DNA from: Monarcha castaneiventris obscurior
Lineage: Eukaryota > Chordata > Aves > Passeriformes > Monarchidae
Length of the DNA: 64,000 nucleotides
Direction of reading: 5' to 3'
NCBI GenBank assembly: GCA_026261815.1
Contig: JAMPIT010000348.1
Span: 372,001-436,000 of the forward strand
A model generated the notes under the pieces. The model was given only the letters and a program-made list of their open reading frames with translations, ran no database searches and was not told where the DNA came from. A program made the translations under genes and the position numbers. This document shows positions 33,903 to 43,400 of this stretch, piece by piece (position 1 is the first letter of the stretch; each line of letters begins with the position of its first letter).

Positions 33903-34466
33903 AAAGAAAGCAGCACTCTTAACACTGTGGCTGAAGGAGAAGCTATAGCATCTCCCTCTCCTAAATGGTTCGGCCTTGACCCATGGGAATTTGTTAATCT
34001 TGTAAGACCTCGGGTAAATTTAAGAGGGGAACTTATCCGCACTGAAGGACTTTACAGAACATCAGCTGGCAATTACGTGGCTCTGGACTGGGAACAACCT
34101 ACTGTAGAAAATAACCAGGTTGAGAGGGTAATTGGAATACCATGCATCTGTGGCTGTGGGAACTTGCGGGTATTAGGATCTGATCAAGGGTGGCATGCAG
34201 CTTGGGTATTAACTGAATGTGAAAGGTGTAAGAAGAAATGGTATTGTTCCTCTATATGTCAAAACAACTTATGCCCTAAATGCCGTCAGCAATATTCAAG
34301 TCGGGCAACTGGTGAGCTAAGAATTTTGAAGTTGTTTTGTGGGAAAAAGTATTTGCTTCCTGAAGAGTGGGAAATAAAAGAAAGGGATTGGAAACATACT
34401 ATTAAAATTTGTAAAATAAGATTTGGGTGGAAACAGAGAGGACAGAAAACAAGAAATAAATATTAA
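33903..34466 (+). CDS. Accessory ORF 2 between pol and env, cysteine-rich paralogue of ORF 1
   Basis: The open frame runs from 33903 (after a stop) to TAA at 34464. It contains no ATG; a GTG at 33927 begins the 179-codon part I describe. Either it is a downstream exon of a spliced message, or its initiator was lost, or it starts at a non-AUG codon. Nine cysteines lie at residues 73-119, including C-x2-C-KKKW and C-x4-C-x2-C, matching ORF 1. Residues 138-155 align without gaps to ORF 1 174-191, with eight identities in eighteen positions. ORF 1 has about 48 extra residues between these parts. It shares its phase with env. The C-terminus is basic. Function unknown; no stops interrupt it. Confidence 0.68.
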   Translation, partial: KESSTLNTVAEGEAIASPSPKWFGLDPWEFVNLVRPRVNLRGELIRTEGLYRTSAGNYVALDWEQPTVENNQVERVIGIPCICGCGNLRVLGSDQGWHAAWVLTECERCKKKWYCSSICQNNLCPKCRQQYSSRATGELRILKLFCGKKYLLPEEWEIKERDWKHTIKICKIRFGWKQRGQKTRNKY

Positions 34467-34652
34467 AAGCTGTAAAGAAAGCTGGTGGGTACCTAAATAG
34501 GCATTTTGTGCCTAAGTATATAAAGGAGAAGGGGGTATAATAACTAATTGAATAAATAAGAGGCATAACCACACTATTGGGTTAAAGGGCTGATATTTCC
34601 CTGGAGAGTTCCCATAGATTTACCCCTGAAGACTACGACTGTTGCCGAGAAG

Positions 34653-34775
34653 ATGAATAACCTCACTGCCCCAAGCAACCGGGTAGGTGATGGAGGCAGA
34701 GGCGTACAACAGTGGGGATGGAGTGGGACTCAAGGTGGAAAGCGCCAGAGAAAAAGAAAACGCTCAGTGAACCAG
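34653..34775 (+). other. Candidate regulatory exon: basic env leader ending at a strong splice donor
   Basis: The first 41 env codons end exactly at CAG/GTATGT (donor after 34775), in phase 0. They contain a Lys/Arg cluster, KRQRKRKR (residues 30-37), typical of nuclear-localisation and RNA-binding motifs. In MMTV (Rem) and HERV-K HML-2 (Rec), the RNA-export protein is made from a basic env leader, with HML-2 Rec spliced to a 3' exon. That resemblance is positional and compositional, not sequence homology. The downstream exon is not identified; acceptor-like TTTTACAG occurs near 36093-36100. Confidence 0.45.
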
Positions 34776-36713
34776 GTATGTGGTAAAGGCCTCCCAAAAT
34801 GCAGGAGGATGAACTGGGACTTTAACATGGTAAGAAGAAATTACCCACCAACTTTCTGGACAATTTATTGGATACTAGGGTGGATCATACTATCAGCATG
34901 GGGATATGCTCACCAACCCTATAAATGGACGTTAGGCAGATGGGAAGATACGACAGTGGTTAGCCAAGAAATTACCCCAGGAAGCCCATCGTTTAAGGTC
35001 ACAATAGGATCTTTGGGACCTACATGGCCACGAGAGCGAGTTGTTGGGTATTATATGTGCCCTAGATCTAATCCCGGGAAAAGTTACTGTAACCATCCTA
35101 AACATTACTATTGTGCTTATTGGGGTTGTGAAACCATCGCATCAGAATGGCAACCCGCCATCCGTGACTCATTCATTAAAACACAATGGGGGCCGGTGGG
35201 CTGCCGATCTCAGTCATGTGGACCTGGCTGTCTGACCACTATACGAGGAATCTCAGATGTCTCAGGCCCTGATCGCAAACGAATATGTACATACATTCTG
35301 ATAAATGTTACTCGACCAGAAGACCCAGGATGGTTAACAGGAAGGACCTGGGGAGTCCGGCTCTATGTGGCAGGGGCAGATCCGGGAAGTCTAATATATA
35401 TCAAAAAGGAACTGGTTCCGAATGACCCTGAGCCAGTGGGCCCTAATAAGGCACTGGCAGACAAGCCTCCTGTGGTACTCCCTTTTATAGATGAAAATAT
35501 AACTAGTAAAACAGTCATTAACAGTACCACAGCAACCCCTTCGTCTATGAACACTCAGGCCCATGGGGACAATTCTCTTTGGAAATTGGCACAAGCAAGT
35601 TATCAAATACTAAATGCTACCAATTCGAATTTAACTAAACATTGTTGGTTATGTTATAGTATCCAACCACCTTTCTATGAGGCAATAGGGGTTACTGCCA
35701 AACCCACAAGGATCAATGGATCAAACCCTTCACAATGTTTATGGAAAAAAGGTGGGGAGAATCTTAGTCAAGGTATTACTTTAGCACAAGTAACCGGAAA
35801 AGGAAGGTGTATTGGGAAGGTGCCCTGAGAAAAAGAACATTTATGTAAGGTCATGGCTTCTTTAAAAGAAAAGCCACCAGCTGATTGGTTAATACCGGCA
35901 AAGAATACCAAATGGGTTTGTGCCTCTATCAGAGTAACACCTTGTTTGTCTTTAAAATTATTTAACAAAAGCCACGATTATTGCATTCAAGTATTAGTAG
36001 TCCCTAGAGTCATGTACCATCCTGAGGAGTTCATGTATGATTATCAGACAACACCAGAGCATCATTTACAGAGAAGGGAACCTTTTACAGCTTTAACCGT
36101 GGCAGCCTTAGTTGCTATGGGGGCTGCAGGAGTAGGTACTGGAGCAGCTTCACTGATACAACAAAATCAGCAGTTTAGTTCTTTAAGGGCAGCAGTAGAT
36201 GACGACTTAGAGAGGATAGAGAAATCAGTAAGTGCCTTGGAAACTTCACTTCGGTCACTATCAGAACTAGTTTTACAAAATAGAAGGGGATTGGACTTGT
36301 TATACTTAAAGGAGGGTGGATTATGTGCTGCGTTACGGGAGGAGTGTTGTATATATGCAGATCATACTGGGATTGTGAGGGATACAATGACTAAACTGCG
36401 TGAAGGACTGGAGAAGCGGAAAAAGGAACGAGAAGCCCAGCAAAGTTGGTATGAATCATGGTTTACACACTCCCCGTGGCTAACTACATTGTTATCTACC
36501 ATAGCGGGACCTGTTATATTATTGATTTTAGGACTAACTTTTGGCCCTTGCATATTTAATAAAGTTATTGCCATTGTTAAGAGTAGGCTGGAAGCAGCAC
36601 ATTTAATGTTGGTAAGAACAAAATATGAACAGGAAGATAAAGAGTCAGTTATTGAGGAAGCCCTGATTTTAAGTAAACAAGAACTTGAAAGATTTGATAA
36701 ACAAAATAGTTAG
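34653..36713 (+). pseudogene. env: env, one in-frame stop
   Basis: The envelope glycoprotein mediates entry. The leader is long: about 65 residues precede a hydrophobic signal segment at roughly 67-82. The surface subunit has several N-glycosylation sites and the CWLC motif (35643-35654) that gamma-type Envs use for a disulfide link to the transmembrane subunit. A QRR-type basic site near 36070 marks the likely subunit border, followed by an Ala/Gly-rich fusion peptide. The transmembrane subunit has heptad repeats, an immunosuppressive-domain-like region ending in CX6CC (near 36326-36352), and one membrane anchor at about 36480-36545 with a cytoplasmic tail. A TGA at 35826-35828 separates the end of the surface subunit; the frame resumes in phase. 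Two internal ATGs (34809, 34827) offer a shorter signal peptide. Confidence 0.92.
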
Positions 36714-36719
36714 AAACAG

Positions 36720-36731
36720 AAAAAGGGGGGA
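36720..36731 (+). other. Polypurine tract
   Basis: AAAAAGGGGGGA lies directly before the 3' LTR and just after the env stop. It primes plus-strand DNA synthesis in retroviruses. Confidence 0.9.
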
Positions 36732-36732
36732 T

Positions 36733-37275
36733 TGTGATAAGTTAAATTTACAATTTATTGTTTGTTAATCAAATCTTGCTAAATAATGATAAGTTAAAAC
36801 CATAAGATACTATTTGTTACTTTTGCTGAAGCTAACAGAAATAAATATAGTTATCATGTGGATATTACTAAAGCCTAAAAGTTGTAGACATAAATCTAAA
36901 AACTGCTATTATTGCTTAAGCCTAAAAGTTGCAAAAGAGTTTTTATTTAAGCTTAAGAAACCACAAGAAGCCCACACCCAATTTAGAAAAGAAGACAAAG
37001 CAAATCACCATGAGAAAGCAAGAAAAGACCCTAATCACCATGAAACAGCAGAAAAGGACCCTTTTGCAACAGGCTGCGCAGACGCAGAGTACTTTATGGG
37101 ATGTGGAAGAAGAAAAGTATATAACCAGAGACTTTTGGGGAGTGGGCTGCGCGCCGTTGGTGGAGCGGAGACTCCCTGGCCGCCCAGCGCTGTTTTGCTT
37201 GTTGCCGCTTGCTTAATAAACTAATTTGTTTAATTGGCCGGAGCTCTGTCAATTTATTGAGCAAAACCTGTACCA
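36733..37275 (+). repeat. 3' LTR
   Basis: It is 543 bp long at an offset of 9579 from the 5' LTR, with the same TATA box and AATAAA. Nine substitutions (seven transitions) separate the two LTRs, all after base 348. It ends GTACCA where the 5' LTR ends ATAACA, and is followed by AGGGA. Confidence 0.95.
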
Positions 37276-39071
37276 AGGGAGATCCAGGCCCCACCCAGGG
37301 CTTGTGGAGAAAATATGTGTGCCTTCAATTAAAGCTTCTTTTCCTTTTCCTTGTTCTCTTTCCTCATTCCAGAGTGTTCTCCTTAAACTGCCTTAAACCA
37401 AGACACCATCTGGTCATCACCTTTTGGAAAGTGGGGACAGGCGCATGGACTGTGTGCCTCTTCTGTTTGACAAATGCTTTAAGTCCTTTCACAATGCAGA
37501 GAATCTGAGAGTGCCACAAGTGTTTCAACGCTCTCTGCTTTGCTGGTTTTAATGGAGTTTTTGAGTGTTATTTCGAGTTCATTTACCCTCCAGGTGTAAA
37601 GGACAAAAGTGGCAAAAGAGGAGCAACAGAATAGAGAAAGAGAGGAGAGCCACAGAAAGGCCAGGGTGTGCTCAGGCAGTCTGTGCTACCTCAGCAGGAT
37701 GAGGAACAGGAAAAAATAAGCAGATTCATTACATTCAATGGCATGAAAATACTCAACTGCATTTCGAATGAGCCTATGCACATGGTGACTTTTTATAAAA
37801 TTGCTGGGTATTGACATGTTGGTTGGGCAAGAGAGATAAGCCAAAACCACGTTACTGCAAATTAACCAGTGCAGCATAATAAAAGTCAGTGCCTTATCAG
37901 TATACACTATTTGTGCTACACAGCTCAAAAAGTGAGCTGGTGGGGCTGATTCTGAATGCAGAAAAACTTCTGAAGTCAACAAAGTTTCAGTCCTGAAAAG
38001 GTGCAGGGTGCTGAGGAGCCAAAGACGTTGTGATTAGTATTTTGCTGAAGATGATGAATTGCTGGAAGAGCAACCTGTTCTAAATGAAAATGAAATATGG
38101 GGATATTTCAGTTGTCCTTTTCTCCCTGTAGCCATAAAGATCAAAATTTCAGAGCTGTTGGTGGAGATTCCCTTTGTACTTTTTGGGGGTGTTCCCCTGA
38201 GGGCTACAGCATAGTTTCTGTAGTTGTTAAACATTTGCTGCATATCGTGTCCACCACAAACAGCTGGCTTTGCAACAGTAGTAAATCCATCTGCATACCT
38301 CACAGGAAGCCCATTCTGTATAACAGACTTTTCCTCCTGTATGAGAATTAAAATCTCCATCTAATTTCAATAATTATAGAAACTGATACTAATAATTAAA
38401 CAACCTGATGCTTAATTATCTGCTAAGCAACGAATTGCAACTAGTCCATTACCCTCAACACCAAGCAATGTAACTGAGCAGATGGCTTAGCAGTAGTTTT
38501 TCCCTGTGCACCTGACTGCACAACAGCTTTTTTTCAATGAAAGGAAATAAAACTTAATTTTTGGAAATTCAACTCCTCAGAGACACATAGTGTTTACATA
38601 TTTTATAGAAGTCTCTGCTCCCTACACAGCTTGGGAAAATTTACTTTACTTTTCCAAAACCTTTTCATAGTTCTTAGTTTTCCTTTTGGTGCTTGTTTCG
38701 TTTTGTTTTCTTTAAAAATAAGAGACTTTATGTCAGAAAGAATGGCATGATTAATGTATTTATTTTAAAATTAGAAAAGGAGTTCCTCTATTTGACCACC
38801 TCCTCTTTTTTTTTAAAGTCTGCATTTTATCGATAAATGGTACTAATTTGATTCTCAAAATTTAAAATATTGAATTTTTAGTAAGATGAGTGTCTTCATT
38901 TATCTTGCTGTCTTATCTTTGGTCTTTTGGTGTAAATTCTGGCAGTGAAGACTCCAGGACAGACATGTCATGGATTAGCTGGAGTCAGACTGCTGTAAGG
39001 ACAGAGTTACATAATTCTGACCAGTAAATGTTGAAAATCAGCAAAAAGAACCATTATTTAGGAATCAAAGT
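37276..39071. other. Right flank of the provirus, no gene seen
   Basis: No recognisable coding region or element. Small motif-free ORFs only. Confidence 0.5.
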
Positions 39072-39125
39072 AAAAAAGAGAAAGAGAAGGAGAAAGCGAA
39101 AGAGGAAGAAAGCGAAAGCGAAACC

Positions 39126-39157
<32 letters not shown>

Positions 39158-39218
39158 AAGAGAAAGAGAAAGAGAAAGAGAAAGAGAAAGAGAAAGAGAA
39201 AGAGAAAGAGAAAGAGAA

Positions 39219-39251
<33 letters not shown>

Positions 39252-39643
39252 AGAGAAAGAGAAAGAGAAAGAGAAAGAGAAAGAGAAAGAGAAAGAGAAA
39301 GAGAAGAGAGAAAGAGAAAGAAAGAAAGAAAGAGAAGGAAGAGAGAGAAAGAGAAAGGAGGGAAGGGGAAAGGGGAAGGGGAAGGGGAAGGGGAAGGGGA
39401 GAGGGGAAGGGAAGGGGAAAGGGGAGGGAAGGGAAGGGGAAGGGGAAGGGGAAGGGGAAGGGGAAGGAGGGAAGGGGAAGGGGGGAGGGGAAGGGAAGGG
39501 AAGGGGAGGGAGGGGGAGGGGAGGGGAGGGGGGAGGGGAGGGAGGGGAGGGAGGGGAGGGGAGGGGAGGGGAGGTGGGGGAGGGAGGGGAGGGGGAGGGG
39601 AGGGGAGGGGAGGGGAGGGGAGGGGAGGGGAGGGGAGGGGAGG
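39072..39643. repeat. Polypurine tract shifting from (AAAGAG)n to (AGGGG)n
   Basis: About 570 bp of purines on the plus strand. The left third is GAAAGA units, the middle AAGGGG units, and the right third GGGGA/GGAGGG units, so G content rises steadily from left to right. The right part is the reverse complement of the repeat at 25902-26062. The 207-codon charged open frame here is a repeat artefact. Confidence 0.95.
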
Positions 39644-39794
39644 AATACTAATACATTCCTGTTATCAAATAAAACTGGTTGAAGTGAGCTTCATATTTGT
39701 TCCAATAATCAATGCAAAATGGATAATTAACATTCTTCCTTAGTCCACTAAGGACATTTTTTTGAGCCCACAAAGTGTGATCCTTTCAGTTGTT

Positions 39795-40385
39795 CTGTGT
39801 GGTGGTGTCCCTGGCCAGTGAGCTGTGGCCGGCGCCTGTCCATCATGCCTTGGCCATCAGATGGGCGGACGAATCAGAGTCGGAGGGCTCGTCCATGGGC
39901 AGAGGCGCCGAGTAGGGACACCACCCAGGCTTCTAGAGAAATTGTCTGTATTCGGTTGTTAATTGGTTCTATGTGGAACCCGCCCCCCTTTGGCTGTAGG
40001 TAATTGGATGTTGAGATCGGTATCCTCCCCTTTGTTCTCCTCCCATTGGTCGTTTGCCCTAAACCCGTCTCCTTTGTAGGCCCCTTAAAACCCCCTGCGC
40101 AGGGAGAGAGAGAAAGAGTTCTCCCTCATCCTAGTTCATTAATAAATCCTTATTGGACTTCACCTGGAGTCTCCCTCTCCCTGTCTCTTCACCTCAGGGA
40201 GCTTGGCAGCCTGCTCGTCAGGTGCCCTTGTGGCAGGCTTCTCCTAACCAGGAGGCGGCCCTGCCGACCACTCTGGCCAGTTTCGGGACTTTGAGACAGT
40301 CCTTATACCGGTCGCTGCTACTCCTGCACCCACCGGGCCATCCGCAAGGGAGGTCAAGCAGCAGTTCTGTGCAGGGCTTGGAGTT
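39795..40385 (+). mobile_element. Probable solo LTR (family shared with 46.5 kb)
   Basis: The start is TGTGTGGTGG-like. A CCCATTGGTC box and a CTTAAAACCCC TATA-like box (near 40085) precede an AATAAA at 40141-40146. The sequence GACGAATCAGAGTC and the following CCATGGGCAG recur in the element at 46.5 kb. No internal retroviral genes adjoin it. The right boundary is uncertain. Confidence 0.6.
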
Positions 40386-40394
40386 AGAGTTTCC

Positions 40395-40442
40395 TTGTGG
40401 ATCCCTTCCAAATCAGAGTATTCTATGATTTTATGATTCCGT
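40395..40442 (+). mobile_element. Short CR1-like 3' tail
   Basis: GATCCCTTCCAAATCAGAGT is followed by TATTCTATGATTTTATGATT, the usual end of a CR1 element. Only about 50 bp remain. Confidence 0.5.
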
Positions 40443-43400
40443 GCTTGAACAATTTGAGTATATGGTGTCATTCAAGCTGTAAAAAAAAATGCAAAAATAT
40501 GAAGGAAAATGTGTATTTTAATTTAAGTAAACAGACTTGAAGAGGCTCCAGCTCAGTATGAACTGACCAAGGTTTTGAATGCGCTGCTGAGTCTGACATG
40601 GGAACACCCAAATTCCTTCTTTTGCACAGCATCCTGACAAACCCTGCTGACAACAGTCCCATAAAGGTCTTCGGCAGCCTTGGGCTCACTAGCCCAGTAA
40701 GGGTTAGGTTTGGCACCTTCTCTTTCCCCTTCTTTCCCATGAAATCGTTGAGATCCTACTACAGACAAGTTCTACCTCCTGAGAAGCCCTGGGCATACAG
40801 GGATGGAAAGCCAGCTTTTTCCAGGAGGGTGGAAAACATTAGAAACACGTAAAATCTTATAAAATTACTAACCCTGTTTTCAAAGAGAAGGCAAAATTTA
40901 CCAATTTTCAGTGATAAAGTGTGAAAATTTACCCTGACATGAGCTACTGCCTGAAACATGAGGCATCAGGTGGCTGGTGAGTGAAGCAGTGGTGGAGTTA
41001 TTCCACGAGCACTCTTAAGCATGAAAACACGGAGGGAGAGCATCAGAGGGATTCAGAATTTATTATTCAGAATGTGGAAGTCAGTTAAGGTTTAATTTGC
41101 TGCCTTCAGCACAGACAATCCAAATTTATCACCATGTAAGCCAAGTGTCATGTCATGTGGGACTTCCCCACTGACTTCTTAAATTCACAGTTACTTAACT
41201 GCAAATGATGGGCCAAATGAGTTTAGGACAGCAAAACAGGATGTCAGCTTCACAGAAACTTCAATAATACACTGTATGTTTTTGTTAGCTGCATTTTTGG
41301 CAGCACAGTAAAAAGCACCTTTGAGTCGTAAAATCCATGAACTTTTGTTTCTTTCTTCTAATCTGTTGCTGATTACTCTAACTGCACAGGTTTACATCAA
41401 ATCCAAAGCGCTTTTAAAAGAGAGCTATTCCATCACACATTGCCACTAAAGATTAGATTTACAGCAAAACACAACACAATTTTCAGAATCCCTTGGCCTG
41501 GACAGGCTCTGGAACACAAACCACCATGGCCCTGGGCTGCTCCAGGATCAGCATCGCTCACATCTCTACAAACCAGTCCAAGTGGGCTGCAAGGAGCTGC
41601 CGCTGAGCCAGCCTTGGTGCTGACATTCAACTTCTGAAGGCTCCCATTTTGTTTCTGGCAGTTCTTGCCCATAGTGACAGGTCAGACATTTGCTCCCATT
41701 TTTAACTCCCGTCGTTGGGTCCGAAGCCATGGCAGGCTCAGAGCTGACTCACATATCATGTGATTCACATTATTGTTCTGGCTTCTCTTCAGTAATTACA
41801 CACAGAGGCCAAATACACTGCTGAGAATTACAGTATTATAACCACGATGCTGAGGTTGTGGTGGAAAAGGCAGTGCAGGCTCAAGTGCAGCTGATGGAGA
41901 GAAAAGTCAGTAGAACTCAACAGTAAAACGAGCCCCTAGGTTTCTTCCTATTTTATATTTTCCTGTGCATCAGTTGCTAAACTCTGTGAAATATAAACTG
42001 AAACTTGCTGCTTTCCAATGTGTTATGTCAGTCTCAGATTCTCTAAAACAGGTGTACAGCTTTACAAAAGGAAGTGCTGCTGTCAGATGTTGTTCCCAGG
42101 AGCAGAACTACTGACTTTCTCCTCTTCAAAGTAAAATTCCATTTTATTTACAGTAGTTGGGAAAAAAATGGTTTCTGATTGGAAAAAGCCCATTTTCAAG
42201 ATAGCATAGAAATAAACAGGAAATTCTTCTTGAGATCAAAGTAATGTCTTAAGTCCAGATCAAGAAGGGTGTTAAATTTATTATTGTGTTAATAATAGTA
42301 ATTATTATTATTTAACAGTGTGTTTGTTTTTCTGGTTTTTTTTTTTTTTTTTTTTTTAACTGAGGTGACACAGAAACAATACTCTTTTGCATTTGGTAGA
42401 TACAGAATAAAAACTCCCCATTATATTATATATTACTACATTTTGTATTTATGCATATAAATACAGTTATTACATGTTAGTATAGTGCATATAATATATG
42501 CACCACCATATTGTACATTACTGTAGTAATATTCGCTTGAGTAGTGGTTTTCTCAATAAAAAAAATGAGATAAATGTCTATCCCAGGAAACAAAAAAATG
42601 TTTTACACTGAAGGTATGCTCACCTCTCACAGTTACAGAGAAAGGAGCTCTGCACACAAATGGCCTGCTCAACTGAGCATCTTCAATTATAATTATCCCT
42701 TTCTCACCTCATCTGCATCTCACGTCTGCATGTCCTATTCAGTATCCATTTAACTTGTAAATACAGAAAAAAAGATGCTGTTCCTGTTTACTGCTTCTTG
42801 TTTTCATTCCCCATTGTGTTGTTTTCAGTTGGAAATCCATTCTGAATCTTTACTATGCACTGTTCGAACATTAAAGAGATGTAAATATTTGACAGAAGAG
42901 AAATTATTCTCTCTCTTGTCATTGCTGTAAGTGCACTTACATGGCCTCTGTCGTGATATTTCTACCGAAGAGGTTAGAATAGGTTATCTAATTAGGCTGT
43001 CTGGCCTCAAAGAACTATTAACAGATAAAACATGGGATTCTCTGCCTCAAAATATCTGGTAGCCTACAGTGCTATAACTGTTCTTTTATTTGAGAATCTA
43101 AGGAAGCAAGAAGCTGTGAGTGTGGTTAGAAAACTTGAAAACATGTCTTTCCCAAAGCACTTCTGTAAACGTGCCCCAAGGCAAAGGGAAGATATTCACA
43201 ATGCAAGAGCACACGCTGGCTAAACATTTTACTGGCTTCTGATGGGAGTGATTCCTTGTTTTGTGAAAACTGTGATCACACCACTTCATTCACCCACTTT
43301 TTTCTCTACAAGCAGAAATTACAAAGCCAGGCTGTCTCACAGGACATGGTCGTCTTCTTTTGTTCTGTTTGGACTCAAAGGCAGAGTGTTTTTTAATGTG

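Larger units (their letters stand above)
27154..37275 (+). mobile_element. Full-length gammaretrovirus-like endogenous provirus with extra pol-env genes
   Basis: The 10.1-kb element has two 543-bp LTRs, tRNA-His-type primer site, gag, pol, two accessory ORFs, env, polypurine tract. Gag and Pol share a frame separated by UAG, and Env carries CWLC and CX6CC motifs. These are class I (gamma-like) traits; the His primer recalls the ERV-H group. Four in-frame TGA codons (28985, 30176, 31445, 35826) disrupt gag, pol and env, but there is no frameshift. The LTRs differ at nine positions. Flanks AGGAA and AGGGA agree at four of five bases, so the target duplication is imperfect. The provirus looks incapable of making full Gag, Pol or Env as it stands, while both accessory frames are free of stops. 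Confidence 0.95.

Noticed and set aside
28985..35828. TGA codons as programmed recoding (selenocysteine or read-through)
   Set aside because: Four scattered TGAs in conserved domains fit decay better. The known gamma-type read-through is the separate UAG at 29540.
39028..39651. 207-codon Lys/Glu/Arg-rich open frame
   Set aside because: Translation of the purine repeat at 39072-39643, with no non-repeat coding content.
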